Origin: Aphanocapsa lilacina HA4352-LM1
GTDB lineage: Bacteria; Cyanobacteriota; Cyanobacteriia; Gloeobacterales; Gloeobacteraceae
Length of the DNA: 60,284 bases
NCBI GenBank assembly: GCA_019359725.1
Contig: JAHHGR010000021.1
Location: forward strand, 1-60,284
Reading direction: 5' to 3'
Shown: positions 26,378 to 34,907 of the stretch, one piece after another
Numbering within the stretch: position 1 is the stretch's first letter
Layout: each line of letters begins with the position of its first letter
Translations under genes and position numbers: made by a program
Notes under the pieces: generated by a model
Databases searched by the model: none
Told to the model about the DNA's origin: nothing
The model's input: the letters and a program-made list of their open reading frames with translations, nothing else

Positions 26378-27321
26378 AGATGGGCAAAGCGGTCGGTGGC
26401 TTCGATGAGGGCGGAACGGATACCCGGCTCGCTCATCGAGTGACCCGCATCGGCAACCACGACAAGTTCCGCCTCCGGCCAGGCGCGGTGCAGTTCCCAG
26501 GCCGACTCCATCGGGCAGACCACGTCGTAGCGCCCCTGGACGATCACCGCCGGCAGGTGACGAATGCTGCCGACGTTTTCGATCAATTGCTCCTCGCGGT
26601 CGAAAAAACCTTTGTTGACGAAGTAGTGGCACTCGATGCGGGCAAAAGCGGTCGAGAATTTGACTTCGCCGAAGCGCTCCACCAGACGCGGGTCGGCGAT
26701 CAATTTGCTGGTAGACGCTTCCCAGATCGACCAGGTGCGGGCGGCGGTGGAGCGCACCTCCGGGTCGTCGCCGGTCAGCCGTCGGTAGTAGGCAGCCATC
26801 AGATCGCCGCGCTCTTCGGTCGGGATCACTGCCACAAAACGCTCCCAGGCATCCGGGAAGATGCGGCTTGCCCCTTCTTGATAAAACCAGAGCAATTCCT
26901 TGCGCCGCAACAGAAAGATGCCCCGCAGAATCAGCCCCTTGCAGGCTTCGGGGTAGGTCTGGGCGTAGGCGAGCGAGAGGGTGCCGCCCCAACTGCCGCC
27001 GAAGACGACCCAGCGGTCGATGCCCAGATGGACGCGCAATTTTTCGATGTCTTCTACCAGATCCCAGGTGGTATTTTCGGCCAGTTCGGCGTTGGGTGCG
27101 CTCCGGCCGCAGCCGCGCTGGTCAAACAGCACCAGCCGCCATTGCTCGGGGTCGAAGTACTGGCGGTAGGTCGGGTCGATCCCCCCACCCGGCCCGCCGT
27201 GCAGGAAGACCGCCGGTTTGCCCTGGGGATTGCCCACCTGCTGGTAGTGAATCGTGTGCAATGCCGAGACGGCGAGAAACCCTTGCTCGTAGGGCTCGGT
27301 AGGTGGGAACAGTTCGCGCAT
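26374..27321 (-). CDS. pip: Proline iminopeptidase
   Basis: A 315-residue alpha/beta hydrolase (peptidase family S33) that removes N-terminal proline. It begins MRELFPPTEPYEQGFLAVS, has the oxyanion loop FLHGGPGGGID, LVLFDQRGCGRS and the nucleophile elbow VFGGSWGGTLSLAYA. The Asp in GRYDVVCP and the His in VADAGHSMSEPG complete the triad. Full length. Two in-frame upstream ATG/GTG codons exist, but family members start at MRELYPP-type sequence, so 27321 is used. Confidence 0.94.
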   Translation of the reverse strand: MRELFPPTEPYEQGFLAVSALHTIHYQQVGNPQGKPAVFLHGGPGGGIDPTYRQYFDPEQWRLVLFDQRGCGRSAPNAELAENTTWDLVEDIEKLRVHLGIDRWVVFGGSWGGTLSLAYAQTYPEACKGLILRGIFLLRRKELLWFYQEGASRIFPDAWERFVAVIPTEERGDLMAAYYRRLTGDDPEVRSTAARTWSIWEASTSKLIADPRLVERFGEVKFSTAFARIECHYFVNKGFFDREEQLIENVGSIRHLPAVIVQGRYDVVCPMESAWELHRAWPEAELVVVADAGHSMSEPGIRSALIEATDRFAHL

Positions 27322-27415
27322 GAACATCCGAGCGGAGGCAGCCTGCAAATCCTAGCGCGCTCCTTCTAGGTGTGGGTAGACGCCACCCGGATACCAGGGG
27401 CCATCGAACATCACT

Positions 27416-27799
27416 TCACCCGTTGTCCCTACGCTGCTGAAGGATGTCGAGGATGCGCCGGTTCTCCAGTTGCAGACCACGCACATCCGTTTGAACTTCG
27501 CGGATTTCCGTCTGCATCGCGTCGATGCGCTGCAGGGTAGCCAGGGCAATTCGTGAGATCTGATTTACAGATTCTGACACAGTATCCACTCGCTCAGCCA
27601 TGATGTTGACCCGCTCGCTCAGCGCCGCCTGGTTGGCTTCGAGCCGAGCGATTGCCCTGGCGTTCGCAGCGATCGCTCCTTCCAGGCGGGTAATCGCCGT
27701 GGCGTTCGCGGCAATCTGCTCGCTGTTGGTCGCCACCAGGGCTTCAACGCGATCGAGTCTGGCGGAAAAATCCGGGGGTTGTCCGTTGCTGGTAGTCAT
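27416..27799 (-). CDS. Small coiled-coil protein
   Basis: A 127-residue protein made of heptad repeats from about residue 10 to 120. Repeated units are LDRVEALVATNSEQIAAN, ITRLEGAIAANARAIARLE and LSERVNIMAERVDTVSESV. There is no membrane helix or signal peptide. Similar short coiled-coil proteins are common in cyanobacteria and carry no assigned function. The start at MTTSNGQ is chosen over an in-frame ATG at 27832, which lies among codons without protein character. Confidence 0.7.
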   Translation of the reverse strand: MTTSNGQPPDFSARLDRVEALVATNSEQIAANATAITRLEGAIAANARAIARLEANQAALSERVNIMAERVDTVSESVNQISRIALATLQRIDAMQTEIREVQTDVRGLQLENRRILDILQQRRDNG

Positions 27800-27894
27800 C
27801 GGCGCTTGCGCTGGGGACAGCTTGTGCAGCAATTGTACACAATTCGGGTCAATCTCCCGAATGCCTCAAACCCAGCTGTACAGGCTGCTTGAAG

Positions 27895-27981
27895 CGGAGA
27901 GGGGGAGATTCGAACTCCCGGTGACGTTGCCGCCACAACGGTTTTCGAGACCGTCACAATCAACCACTCTGTCACCTCTCC
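27895..27981 (-). tRNA. tRNA-Ser (anticodon CGA)
   Basis: Read on the minus strand, the acceptor stem GGAGAGG pairs with CCTCTCC, with discriminator G as in serine tRNAs. The anticodon loop CTCGAAA gives anticodon CGA, decoding UCG. A long variable arm (rich in GGCGGCAACGTCACC) and the T arm GTTCGAATC are visible. The total is 87 nt. CCA is not encoded. Confidence 0.95.
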
Positions 27982-28018
27982 AGAGCCTACCCAGGCTATC
28001 ACAGGGCTTGTGCGGCCC

Positions 28019-28594
28019 TCAACTGATCGTAAAGGAGTTGACGATCTGGTTAATTTTTTCGCGCCGCTCGCCCCAGGCGATGGCGGCGGAACCAGTGACT
28101 AAAGTGTAGACTTTGCCGCCGCTGACCGCCACGCAGTAGACCTGGTGGACAGCCCGCCCCCCCGAGGCGATCACCACCTCGAAGGAGTAGTAGGGCACAC
28201 CCTTGCTGTCGGTGCGCTGGGCGGCATTGGAGACTTCGATCACCGCGCCGGGGGGCGATTTTTTCTTGAGCACATCGTTCGCGAAGCGGTCGGCCACCTG
28301 CTGGGGGGTGCCGAAGGCGCGGATGTCTTTGATGTCCTTGCGCGGGGCGTCGCTGACCACCACCGACACCTGGTAGGTGGGATCCGCCGGGTCCGACAGC
28401 CGCACCGCCCCCTTCGGATCCGGGTTAAAAGTCCAGGTGTCGGGGTAGACCAGCGTAAAGGTGGAATCGGGCTCCGAAAAACGCTGAAATCCTTTGGGCG
28501 CGTCGATCCCCGAGCGGCTGCAGCCGACGAGTACGGCGCTGAGTACGGCGGCGATGCCGACTTGGACCAACTGCTTGCGACCGATGCGAATCAT
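28019..28594 (-). CDS. PsbP-family lipoprotein (CyanoP-like)
   Basis: A 191-residue protein with a lipobox signal (about residues 9-25, VLSAVLVGC), so it should be lipid-anchored on the lumenal or periplasmic face. The PsbP fold is seen in GFQRFSEPDSTFTLVYPDTW, VRLSDPADPTYQVSVVVSDAP and VYTLVTGSAAIAWGERREKINQIVNSF. CyanoP binds photosystem II, probably as an assembly factor. In an organism without thylakoids the protein would act at the cytoplasmic membrane. ATG 28594 has GGGGA five bases upstream and is favoured over GTG 28606. Confidence 0.88.
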   Translation of the reverse strand: MIRIGRKQLVQVGIAAVLSAVLVGCSRSGIDAPKGFQRFSEPDSTFTLVYPDTWTFNPDPKGAVRLSDPADPTYQVSVVVSDAPRKDIKDIRAFGTPQQVADRFANDVLKKKSPPGAVIEVSNAAQRTDSKGVPYYSFEVVIASGGRAVHQVYCVAVSGGKVYTLVTGSAAIAWGERREKINQIVNSFTIS

Positions 28595-28697
28595 GCGTTT
28601 CCCCACTGCTGCGCCCTTCCCAATCTATCAGCAATAGAACGCCGCGCCGCGTGCCCAGAAAGCTACAGTAGAGGGCGTCGGCACGAGGAGCCAACCG

Positions 28698-29030
28698 GTG
28701 AAATTTCTGCCCAAATCCCCCGGCGAATGGTGGCAACTTGCCCGCCGCGTGGCGCGCTTCTACAGTAGCGCCCGGGTGCCGCGGGGGCTCAAGATCGCCG
28801 TTGTGACGCTGTGCGCCGTCTACTTTTTGCTGCCGGCCGACTTGCTGTTGGATTTGTTTCCGCTGGTGGGCCGCCTCGATGACCTGACGGCCATCGCGCT
28901 TATCCACTTCGGCGCGGTGGTCTGGGCGCAGCGCCAGTACCGTCTCGACGAGCCGGAGCGACCCACCGCTTTGCTGCAGGAGGACCTGGCGGTCACGACG
29001 ACCGTCGATGTGCCTGGTCGATCAATGTAA
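28698..29030 (+). CDS. DUF1232 membrane protein
   Basis: A 110-residue protein with the DUF1232/YkvA core VPRGLKIAVVTLCAVYFLLPADLLLDLFPLVGRLDDL cut here into its features: a hydrophobic helix, then LLPADLLLD, then a Gly-x-x-Asp-Asp turn. One or two membrane helices. Function unknown in all bacteria. The 3' end overlaps the end of the convergent GIY-YIG gene by 38 bp. Confidence 0.85.
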   Translation: MKFLPKSPGEWWQLARRVARFYSSARVPRGLKIAVVTLCAVYFLLPADLLLDLFPLVGRLDDLTAIALIHFGAVVWAQRQYRLDEPERPTALLQEDLAVTTTVDVPGRSM

Positions 29031-30105
29031 GCAACAACTCCTCAGCCTGTGCAGGCTCGATTCCCGCCAACCACAAAAGCGTATCGTCGGTGCGGTGACG
29101 ATAGAGCCAGCCGCTCACCATTTGCACTTCGTCGAGATCCTGCTGGGGCAGGTTAAATATTGGGGGGGGCGGCAACGCCTCGCCGTAGTGGCCGGCGAGG
29201 GTGTTGGCCAGTTCGGCGCGCAGCTGCTCCCGAGGCAGATCCCTTGTGAAACTTTGCTGCAGAGCGAGCTTGCCCCGGCGAATCCAAAATAGCTGCACGC
29301 CGCTTGGGGCGTCGGGCGGCCCCGGGTAGACCGCCACCGCATCCAGGCTGACCCGCTCGCGCAAATAGCCCTGGTGGGCCACGAAATTCCCGAGCGCCTG
29401 CCAACGATCCCGCCAGCGCGCCGCCTGCTCAAAATCCTCGCGCTGGGCGGCATTCAGCATCTGCCGCTCGAAGTCCGCAAGCACCGCAGCACCGGTATCT
29501 TCGCCGCGCAAGAGCGCTCGAAGCCGCTCGACGCGCGCGCGGTACTCGCCGCCCAGCGCCCCGGTGCGGCATGGCCCCAGGCATTTGCCGAGCTGATCGA
29601 GCAGGCAACCGTGGTGGATGGCTGAAAAGTCGCGGCAGGTGCGCAGACCCAGACTCGCCGAGAGCAATTCTGCCATCCAGCTCACAAAGCGCGCCTGGCT
29701 GTAGGGGCCGTAGTACTCGGCGCCGTCGCCCGCAAGCACCCGGGTCAGATGCAGACGCGGATAGTCCTCCTGCACCGATAAACGCAAAAACGGGTACTGG
29801 CGGTAGCGCTTCTGGGCCTGGTTAAACGGGGGCAGATACTCGCGGATGAGCCGACCCTCCAGCAAAAGCGCCGCCAACTCCGAGCCGGTGCACAGCACCT
29901 CTACCGCCTTCGCCTCAAACTTGAGCCGCTCCGTCTGGCGGGAGTGCCCGCCGTCGCGCCGCAGATAGGAGCGCACCCGTGTGCGCAGGTGCACGGACTT
30001 GCCGATGTAGAGCAGACGGCTGTCGCAGTCGACAAACCGATAAACCCCCGGCGCGTCGGGCAGGTCCTCCAGACGGTCGAGCGAAACGCGAAACCACGGT
30101 TGCAT
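28993..30105 (-). CDS. GIY-YIG nuclease, UvrC N-terminal-half (Cho-like)
   Basis: A 370-residue protein resembling the first part of UvrC. The GIY-YIG domain (residues about 10-95) has DAPGVYRFVD, RLLYIGKSVHLRTRVRSYL and a conserved Glu. It is followed by the UvrC cysteine cluster CRDFSAIHHGCLLDQLGKC and LGPC, which in UvrC binds an Fe-S cluster. A UVR-like helical hairpin (about 185-250) and a divergent C-terminal part complete it. The RNase-H-like second nuclease and HhH domains of UvrC are absent. E. coli Cho is shorter but comparable and makes the 3' incision in repair. The start at MQPWFRV is used because the region further upstream is the intrinsic terminator of the next gene. Confidence 0.85.
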   Translation of the reverse strand: MQPWFRVSLDRLEDLPDAPGVYRFVDCDSRLLYIGKSVHLRTRVRSYLRRDGGHSRQTERLKFEAKAVEVLCTGSELAALLLEGRLIREYLPPFNQAQKRYRQYPFLRLSVQEDYPRLHLTRVLAGDGAEYYGPYSQARFVSWMAELLSASLGLRTCRDFSAIHHGCLLDQLGKCLGPCRTGALGGEYRARVERLRALLRGEDTGAAVLADFERQMLNAAQREDFEQAARWRDRWQALGNFVAHQGYLRERVSLDAVAVYPGPPDAPSGVQLFWIRRGKLALQQSFTRDLPREQLRAELANTLAGHYGEALPPPPIFNLPQQDLDEVQMVSGWLYRHRTDDTLLWLAGIEPAQAEELLLTLIDQAHRRSS

Positions 30106-30129
30106 GTGTTTGATGTAGCACAGTCTGCC

Positions 30130-30163
30130 AAAAAAACGCGGGAGCCCCATTGGGGCTCCCGCG
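30130..30163 (-). terminator. Intrinsic terminator of the high-light-inducible gene
   Basis: A perfect 12-bp GC-rich stem (30137-30148 with 30152-30163), three-base loop and, on the minus strand, a run of seven T at 30136-30130. It lies about 30 bp after the stop of the one-helix protein gene and ends transcription before the Cho-like gene. Confidence 0.92.
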
Positions 30164-30192
30164 CAGCATTTAGGTCATGGCCGGCCTGAGGC

Positions 30193-30351
30193 TTACACCA
30201 GACCCAGAAAGTTCAGCACACCCTTGCCGGTGGCCAGCTCAACGACAATCGCAGCCGCAAAGCCGATCATCGCAAGGCGGCCGTTCAATAACTCAGCATA
30301 GGGGGTGAAGCCGAACTTGGGTTTGGAGGCAGTGGAGTTGATGTTGCTCAT
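30193..30351 (-). CDS. High-light-inducible one-helix protein (HLIP)
   Basis: A 52-residue chlorophyll-binding protein of the CAB/ELIP/HLIP superfamily. After a short polar start, [19 protein letters not shown] contains the signature ExxNGRxAMIGF with the chlorophyll-ligating Glu and Asn. One membrane helix runs to VVELATGKG. HLIPs protect photosystem II assembly intermediates and chlorophyll synthesis from photodamage. The ATG has GGGAG eight bases upstream, a TATAAT box lies 51 bp further up, and a strong terminator follows. It is therefore a monocistronic small gene, fitting rapid stress induction. Confidence 0.95.
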   Translation of the reverse strand: MSNINSTASKPKFGFTPYAELLNGRLAMIGFAAAIVVELATGKGVLNFLGLV

Positions 30352-30401
30352 GGTGGGCTCCCGTGCTAAACAGCGTATAAAGAAATATTGCGAACAGTCT
30401 T

Positions 30402-30407
30402 ATTATA
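30402..30407 (-). promoter_or_regulatory. -10 box TATAAT upstream of the HLIP gene
   Basis: On the minus strand a perfect TATAAT lies about 50 bp before the HLIP start, in an AT-rich patch (30365-30425) that contrasts with the GC-rich surroundings. I could not find a convincing pair of HLR1 repeats, the RpaB site usual at such genes. Confidence 0.45.
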
Positions 30408-30485
30408 GTATACAAAAATTCATGAATGGGGAGGGGTCGGTGCCCCAGCGCCGTACAATAAGATTTGACGTTGCCGGCCAAATCG

Positions 30486-31850
30486 ATGCAAGACAGACTC
30501 CTCGCGGCCCTGGCTCCCTATCGCTCGGCGGTCGATTATCTGGAGATTCGCCTGGAGCGCGGCGAATCGAGTTCGGTGTCCTTTCGCGGGCCGCGCCTGG
30601 AGGCGATTGACCGCAGCTTCGAGCTGGCGGGCGGCATCCGTGCCTGCCACCGCGGCGGCTGGAGCTTTGTGACCTTCAGCGACCTGGGCGAACTTGAAAG
30701 CCGGGTGGCCGAGGCGGTGAGCCAGGCGAAGCTGGTGGGCTGCGAGACGACCCAACTGGCTGCGGTCGAACCGGTAGCAGCCACCGTGCGCGCCGAGCTG
30801 GGGCGCGACCCGCGCGGGGTGTCTTTGGGGGAGAAGCGCGATTTACTGGCCCATTACAACCAATTGCTCTTAGAAGCCGACCCCCGCATCCAGACGACCG
30901 CCGCCGGGCTCACAGACCGTTTTCGGACGGTCTGGTTCGTCAATACCGCCGGTACGGTCCTAGAGCAGGAGCGCCTCGATGTGACCGGCCGCTTCGGGGT
31001 GGTTGCCCGCGACGGCGGTACGATCCGTCAGGGCTTTGAAGCGGTCCATTCGCGCAGCGACTTTGGCGCGCTGGTGGGTATCGAAGCGCAGGTGCTCTCC
31101 GCCGTCGAGCGCGCCCTGCGCCAGCTTGAAGCCGCGCCCATCAAGGCGGGCCGCTATACCGCCGTACTCGATCCGTACCTGGCCGGGGTGTTCATCCATG
31201 AAGCCTTCGGCCACCTTTCGGAGGCCGATTTTATCTACGAGAACCCGCGCATGCAGCAGTTGCTGCAACTGGGTAAACCGATCGCCACCCCCCAGCTCAA
31301 CGTCGTCGACGACGGTACCGTCGCCGGTCAGCCGGGTACCCTCGCCTACGACGACGAGGGGGTACCCACGCGGCGCAAGTACTTGATCAAGGACGGTGTG
31401 CTCACCGAACGGCTGCACAACCGCGAGACTGCCGGCAAATTGGGGGAGGCGCCCACCGGCAACGCCCGCGCCCTGGGGGGCACCTATCCTCCCATCGTGC
31501 GGATGACCAATACCGGCATCCTGGCGGGCGACACGCCCTTTGAAGCAATGGTCGCGGGCATCGACGAAGGGGTCTACGCCGTGCGCATGCTGGGCGGCCA
31601 GACCAACGGCGAGATGTTTACCTTCGCCGCCGCCGAGGGCTTTATGATCCGCGGCGGCCAAATCGCCGAACCGGTGAGCGACATCACCCTCACCGGCAAC
31701 GTCTTCGAGACGCTCAAGGACATCGAGGCAATCGGCTCCGATCAAGTCTGGCTGAGCGGCGGCTGCGGCAAGGGCGGGCAATCGCCCCTAGCGGTGGCGG
31801 TGGGCGGACCGCACCTGCGCATCGGCAAGGTCGTGGTGGGCGGCCGCTAA
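30486..31850 (+). CDS. tldD: TldD family metalloprotease
   Basis: A 454-residue protein of the TldD/PmbA (U62/M103) family, which cleaves unfolded or leader peptides together with TldE/PmbA. The zinc motif HEAFGH (His 238, Glu 239, His 243) is intact, as are RYTAVLDPYLAGVF before it, GRYLI-type sequence RRKYLIKDG, and the C-terminal WLSGGCGKGGQSPLAVAVGGP. ATG 30486 is used; a TTG at 30465 is possible. No pmbA/tldE partner is in the window. The stop overlaps by four bases the stop of the convergent gene. Confidence 0.93.
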   Translation: MQDRLLAALAPYRSAVDYLEIRLERGESSSVSFRGPRLEAIDRSFELAGGIRACHRGGWSFVTFSDLGELESRVAEAVSQAKLVGCETTQLAAVEPVAATVRAELGRDPRGVSLGEKRDLLAHYNQLLLEADPRIQTTAAGLTDRFRTVWFVNTAGTVLEQERLDVTGRFGVVARDGGTIRQGFEAVHSRSDFGALVGIEAQVLSAVERALRQLEAAPIKAGRYTAVLDPYLAGVFIHEAFGHLSEADFIYENPRMQQLLQLGKPIATPQLNVVDDGTVAGQPGTLAYDDEGVPTRRKYLIKDGVLTERLHNRETAGKLGEAPTGNARALGGTYPPIVRMTNTGILAGDTPFEAMVAGIDEGVYAVRMLGGQTNGEMFTFAAAEGFMIRGGQIAEPVSDITLTGNVFETLKDIEAIGSDQVWLSGGCGKGGQSPLAVAVGGPHLRIGKVVVGGR

Positions 31851-33049
31851 CTGCTTGGACGGCCCGACCCTGACGGCGCGAAGGTGACCTTGGCCCCGGG
31901 CAGTTCGTAGTAGGCGGGCAGCGTCCCCTCCGGCAAGACCATCAAACCAAAGGCGTAGAGACCTGGTTTGGGAGGTTCGCTCACACCCTGAATTTCAAGG
32001 GTCAACTCGGAGCCGGGCGGCACCGCCGAGCGCATCGAGACGCTGTACTGTCGGCCGGTCAGTTCGATTTTGCGGGCCACCACCGGTCTATCGGCGACCA
32101 GCAGCCGCACACTTTCGCGGCCGGAAGGCGGCAGGTTGGCCGGAAAGTCCACCAGCAACTGGGCGATCCCCCGCCCGGCTCCCACCGGCAACAGCACGCT
32201 GCAGCGGTAGGTTACTCCAGCCATCGGCAACGTCGCTTTGGTTGAAGGCGTTTGCCCCGGCAGTTCCTGCCGCTCGCGCTCGCGGGTAAGGATGGCTAGT
32301 TCCGATTCAAAATCGACCTGCAGCTGCCGCAAAGCCGCCAGATCCGAGCGATCCACCGCCAGATCGCCCGGCTGTGGGTCGAGCAGTTTCAACAAAGCCG
32401 CGTTCAGCCGTTCGGCGAAGGCCCCGCGGCTGAAGGAGCGTTCGATGCTGAGGGGCTGTTCGCCCTCCAGGCCGTAGCGCTCCTCGATAAAGCGCAGCGA
32501 ACGATACGCCCAACGGCGCGAACCCACCTCCTGCACCCGCGACAGGGTGGCGCGCTGCAGTTGGGGGATAGCCTGGCGGTTGAAGAAACTCGGCACCCGC
32601 AAAGCCTTCAGCCGCTCGAAGCGCAACTCGGGGTACAGTAGCAGCGGAGCGCGGTTGCTCGCCTGCAGTTCGCGAACGGGCAGAACAGGGGCATTCTGGC
32701 CGCGTGCGGCATCGATCAGTTGCGGGGCGGAGATGCTTGCCCGCCAGGAGCCCGATTCGACCAGAATCGGGCCTCCCCAACGCGGGCGATAGCGCACCAG
32801 CAGCAGCGAGCTTTGCAGCGCCGCCTTCTCAAAAAGAGCTTTGTCCCTCGGAGGCGGTCCCGTGGCAATCAAGCGCCACGGGCTCCTATCACCGGCAAGC
32901 AGCGTGTAGGGACCATAGCCTGCCAGATCCCTGTCTTCGTTGAGCGATTGCACCACCTGCTCGGGGCTCAGGGCGGCTGCCGCCCTCACCCCGATTAGAA
33001 AAGTGAAGATGGCAAGCAGCCAGTTTTCCGGCCTTATCAAACGCACCAT
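31847..33049 (-). CDS. Exported protein with DUF2808-like C-terminal domain
   Basis: A 400-residue protein with a signal peptide (NWLLAIFTFLIGVRAAAA). Middle residues (about 30-260) are unrecognised, Arg/Leu-rich and mostly helical, including a coiled-coil patch (QLQVDFESELAILTRERER). The C-terminal 130 residues run from TYRCSVLLPVGAGRGIAQLL to GLYAFGLMVLPEGTLPAYYEL, which looks like the cyanobacterial exported domain DUF2808. Function unknown. ATG 33049 is taken because the signal peptide starts there; the frame stays open to 33118. Confidence 0.65.
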   Translation of the reverse strand: MVRLIRPENWLLAIFTFLIGVRAAAALSPEQVVQSLNEDRDLAGYGPYTLLAGDRSPWRLIATGPPPRDKALFEKAALQSSLLLVRYRPRWGGPILVESGSWRASISAPQLIDAARGQNAPVLPVRELQASNRAPLLLYPELRFERLKALRVPSFFNRQAIPQLQRATLSRVQEVGSRRWAYRSLRFIEERYGLEGEQPLSIERSFSRGAFAERLNAALLKLLDPQPGDLAVDRSDLAALRQLQVDFESELAILTRERERQELPGQTPSTKATLPMAGVTYRCSVLLPVGAGRGIAQLLVDFPANLPPSGRESVRLLVADRPVVARKIELTGRQYSVSMRSAVPPGSELTLEIQGVSEPPKPGLYAFGLMVLPEGTLPAYYELPGAKVTFAPSGSGRPSS

Positions 33050-33420
33050 CGTCCTCTGCGATCGGCTGCCGGCGACTGTGCCCGACCTCCTTCCCCGCCG
33101 CTGGGCCCCGGCATGCAACTGATGGGAGAATCCTCATCATCATCACTCAAAAAGCGCGAAGGGCGGCGCGATCCAGGTGGGGGAGGAACGGATACTTGTG
33201 TTTATCCTAATGGCAAGGCGTGTACCCGACAAAGGCGCAGCTGTGCAAGCCGAGGATGGCGAGGCAACCCGCAACCCGATCGCACTAGCTTGCCTGAGAG
33301 CCTTCCGGCAAGCCCCTCACCGGCTTGTTAATTTTCTAGAAGCGATCCCGACGATGGTGTAATGCGATACATCCATGCGCTAACCTGTACTAAAGAACGT
33401 TTCGGGCTACGCCTTGCGAT
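33050..33420. other. 371-bp divergent region before glyQ, no gene seen
   Basis: This region separates the exported protein (-) from glyQ (+). It has a small hairpin with seven-base arms 33288-33294 and 33307-33313, followed by a T-rich stretch (33328-33336). That could be an attenuator or a terminator of a short leader transcript. Two 60-70 codon frames here have no family resemblance. I cannot support a riboswitch or tRNA. Confidence 0.4.
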
Positions 33421-34293
33421 ATGAACTTTCAGGACATGACCTTGTCACTTCATCGGTTTTGGGAAGAGCAGGGATGTCTGATTGTTCAACCGTACGACGT
33501 AGAAAAAGGCGCAGGCACGATGAATCCGCATACTTTCTTGCGGGCGATCGGACCTGAGCCCTGGAAGGTTGCTTATATCGAGCCGTGCCGGCGACCCACC
33601 GATGGCCGCTACGCACAAAATCCTAATCGTCTCCAGCATTATTACCAGTATCAGGTGCTGATGAAGCCCTCCCCCGGAGACATTCAAGAGCGTTACCTGC
33701 GCTCGCTGGAGGTGCTGGGGATTCACCCCGAAAAACACGACGTCCGGTTTGTCGAAGACAACTGGGAATCGCCAACCCTTGGGGCCTGGGGGGTGGGTTG
33801 GGAAGTCTGGCTCGACGGTATGGAGGTGACGCAATTTACCTATTTCCAGCAGTGTGGAGGCATCGACTGCCGTCCGGTTTCCATCGAAATCACCTACGGC
33901 ATCGAGCGACTGGCCATGTATCTGCAGGGCGTGGATTCGATCTTCGACATCGAATGGGGAGCCGGCCTCACCTACGGGCAGGTCCATCGCGAAGGAGAAA
34001 TCGAAAATTGCATCTATAATTTTGAGCAGGCGAATCCAAAATTGTTGTTGACCCTTTTCAAGCTCTACGAGCAGGAGGCTGCGGCGCTCAGCGAGCGTCA
34101 ACTGGTGCTTCCGGCGCTCGATTACGTTCTCAAGTGTTCCCACACATTCAACTTGTTGGATGCGCGCGGTGTGATCGCCGTCACCGAGCGGACCGGCTAC
34201 ATCGGCCGGATACGCCACCTGGCCAGGCGAATTGCGCAAACCTACGCAAAGCAAAGAGAATCTTTGGGGTTTCCTCTGCTAAGCAAAACCTGA
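33421..34293 (+). CDS. glyQ: Glycine-tRNA ligase, alpha subunit
   Basis: A 290-residue catalytic subunit of the alpha2-beta2 bacterial glycyl-tRNA synthetase. It begins [18 protein letters not shown] and contains the class II motif 2 and 3 segments: [32 protein letters not shown] and [29 protein letters not shown], the last split here. Full length. The beta subunit gene glyS is not adjacent, as is common in cyanobacteria. LabA-like follows after 25 bp. Confidence 0.97.
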   Translation: MNFQDMTLSLHRFWEEQGCLIVQPYDVEKGAGTMNPHTFLRAIGPEPWKVAYIEPCRRPTDGRYAQNPNRLQHYYQYQVLMKPSPGDIQERYLRSLEVLGIHPEKHDVRFVEDNWESPTLGAWGVGWEVWLDGMEVTQFTYFQQCGGIDCRPVSIEITYGIERLAMYLQGVDSIFDIEWGAGLTYGQVHREGEIENCIYNFEQANPKLLLTLFKLYEQEAAALSERQLVLPALDYVLKCSHTFNLLDARGVIAVTERTGYIGRIRHLARRIAQTYAKQRESLGFPLLSKT

Positions 34294-34318
34294 CTTATAC
34301 CTGCTTTTAGGAGTTTCC

Positions 34319-34891
34319 ATGGTCGCTCAATACCGGCAAGATCGCGTGTCGATTTTCATCGATGGCAACAACATGTTTTACGCTCAGCGGTCGAATGGCT
34401 GGTTTTTCGATCCGCGCAAGGTGCTCGAATACTTTAATCGCCACGAAGCGCTCGTGAACGCTTTCTGGTACACGGGCATCCGCGATCCCCAGGACCAGCG
34501 GGGCTTTCGCGACGCGCTGATCGCGATGGGTTTTACCGTGCGCGAAAAGTTTCTCAAAGAGTACTACGATCGCCTCTCCGGGGAGATGACCCAGAAGGCC
34601 AATCTCGACATCGAAATTGTCGTCGATATGTTCAATACCGTCGCCCAGTACAACCATGCGGTGCTCTTCAGCGGCGACGGTGACTTTGAGCGGGCGGTCG
34701 AACTCTTGCGCTCCAAGGATACGCGCATCACCGTGGTTTCCACCGAGGGCATGATTGCCCGCGAGTTGCGCAACGCCGCCGATCGCTACATCGACCTCAA
34801 CGACCTCAGACCCTTCATCGAAAAGACGATCGAAAGCCGGGTGCTTTCTTCGAGTTCGATTAGCGCCGCCTCGCTGCCCAACGGCGGCTGA
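34319..34891 (+). CDS. NYN-domain protein, LabA/DUF88 family
   Basis: A 190-residue PIN-like NYN nuclease-fold protein. It has SIFIDGNNMFYAQRSNGW with the first Asp, KANLDIEIVVDMFNT and the catalytic cluster AVLFSGDGDFERAVELLRS. In Synechococcus elongatus, LabA acts in the circadian output pathway that represses KaiC-dependent genes. Gloeobacter is reported to lack kai genes, so a general RNA role is more likely here if the genus call is right. ATG has TAGGAG seven bases upstream. Probably co-transcribed with glyQ. Confidence 0.88.
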   Translation: MVAQYRQDRVSIFIDGNNMFYAQRSNGWFFDPRKVLEYFNRHEALVNAFWYTGIRDPQDQRGFRDALIAMGFTVREKFLKEYYDRLSGEMTQKANLDIEIVVDMFNTVAQYNHAVLFSGDGDFERAVELLRSKDTRITVVSTEGMIARELRNAADRYIDLNDLRPFIEKTIESRVLSSSSISAASLPNGG

Positions 34892-34907
34892 GGCGCGCCG
34901 CTGCTGT

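Noticed and set aside
26378..26992. Upstream extension of the holB frame
   Set aside because: Lies within pip in another frame; holB similarity begins only at MNGTATG.
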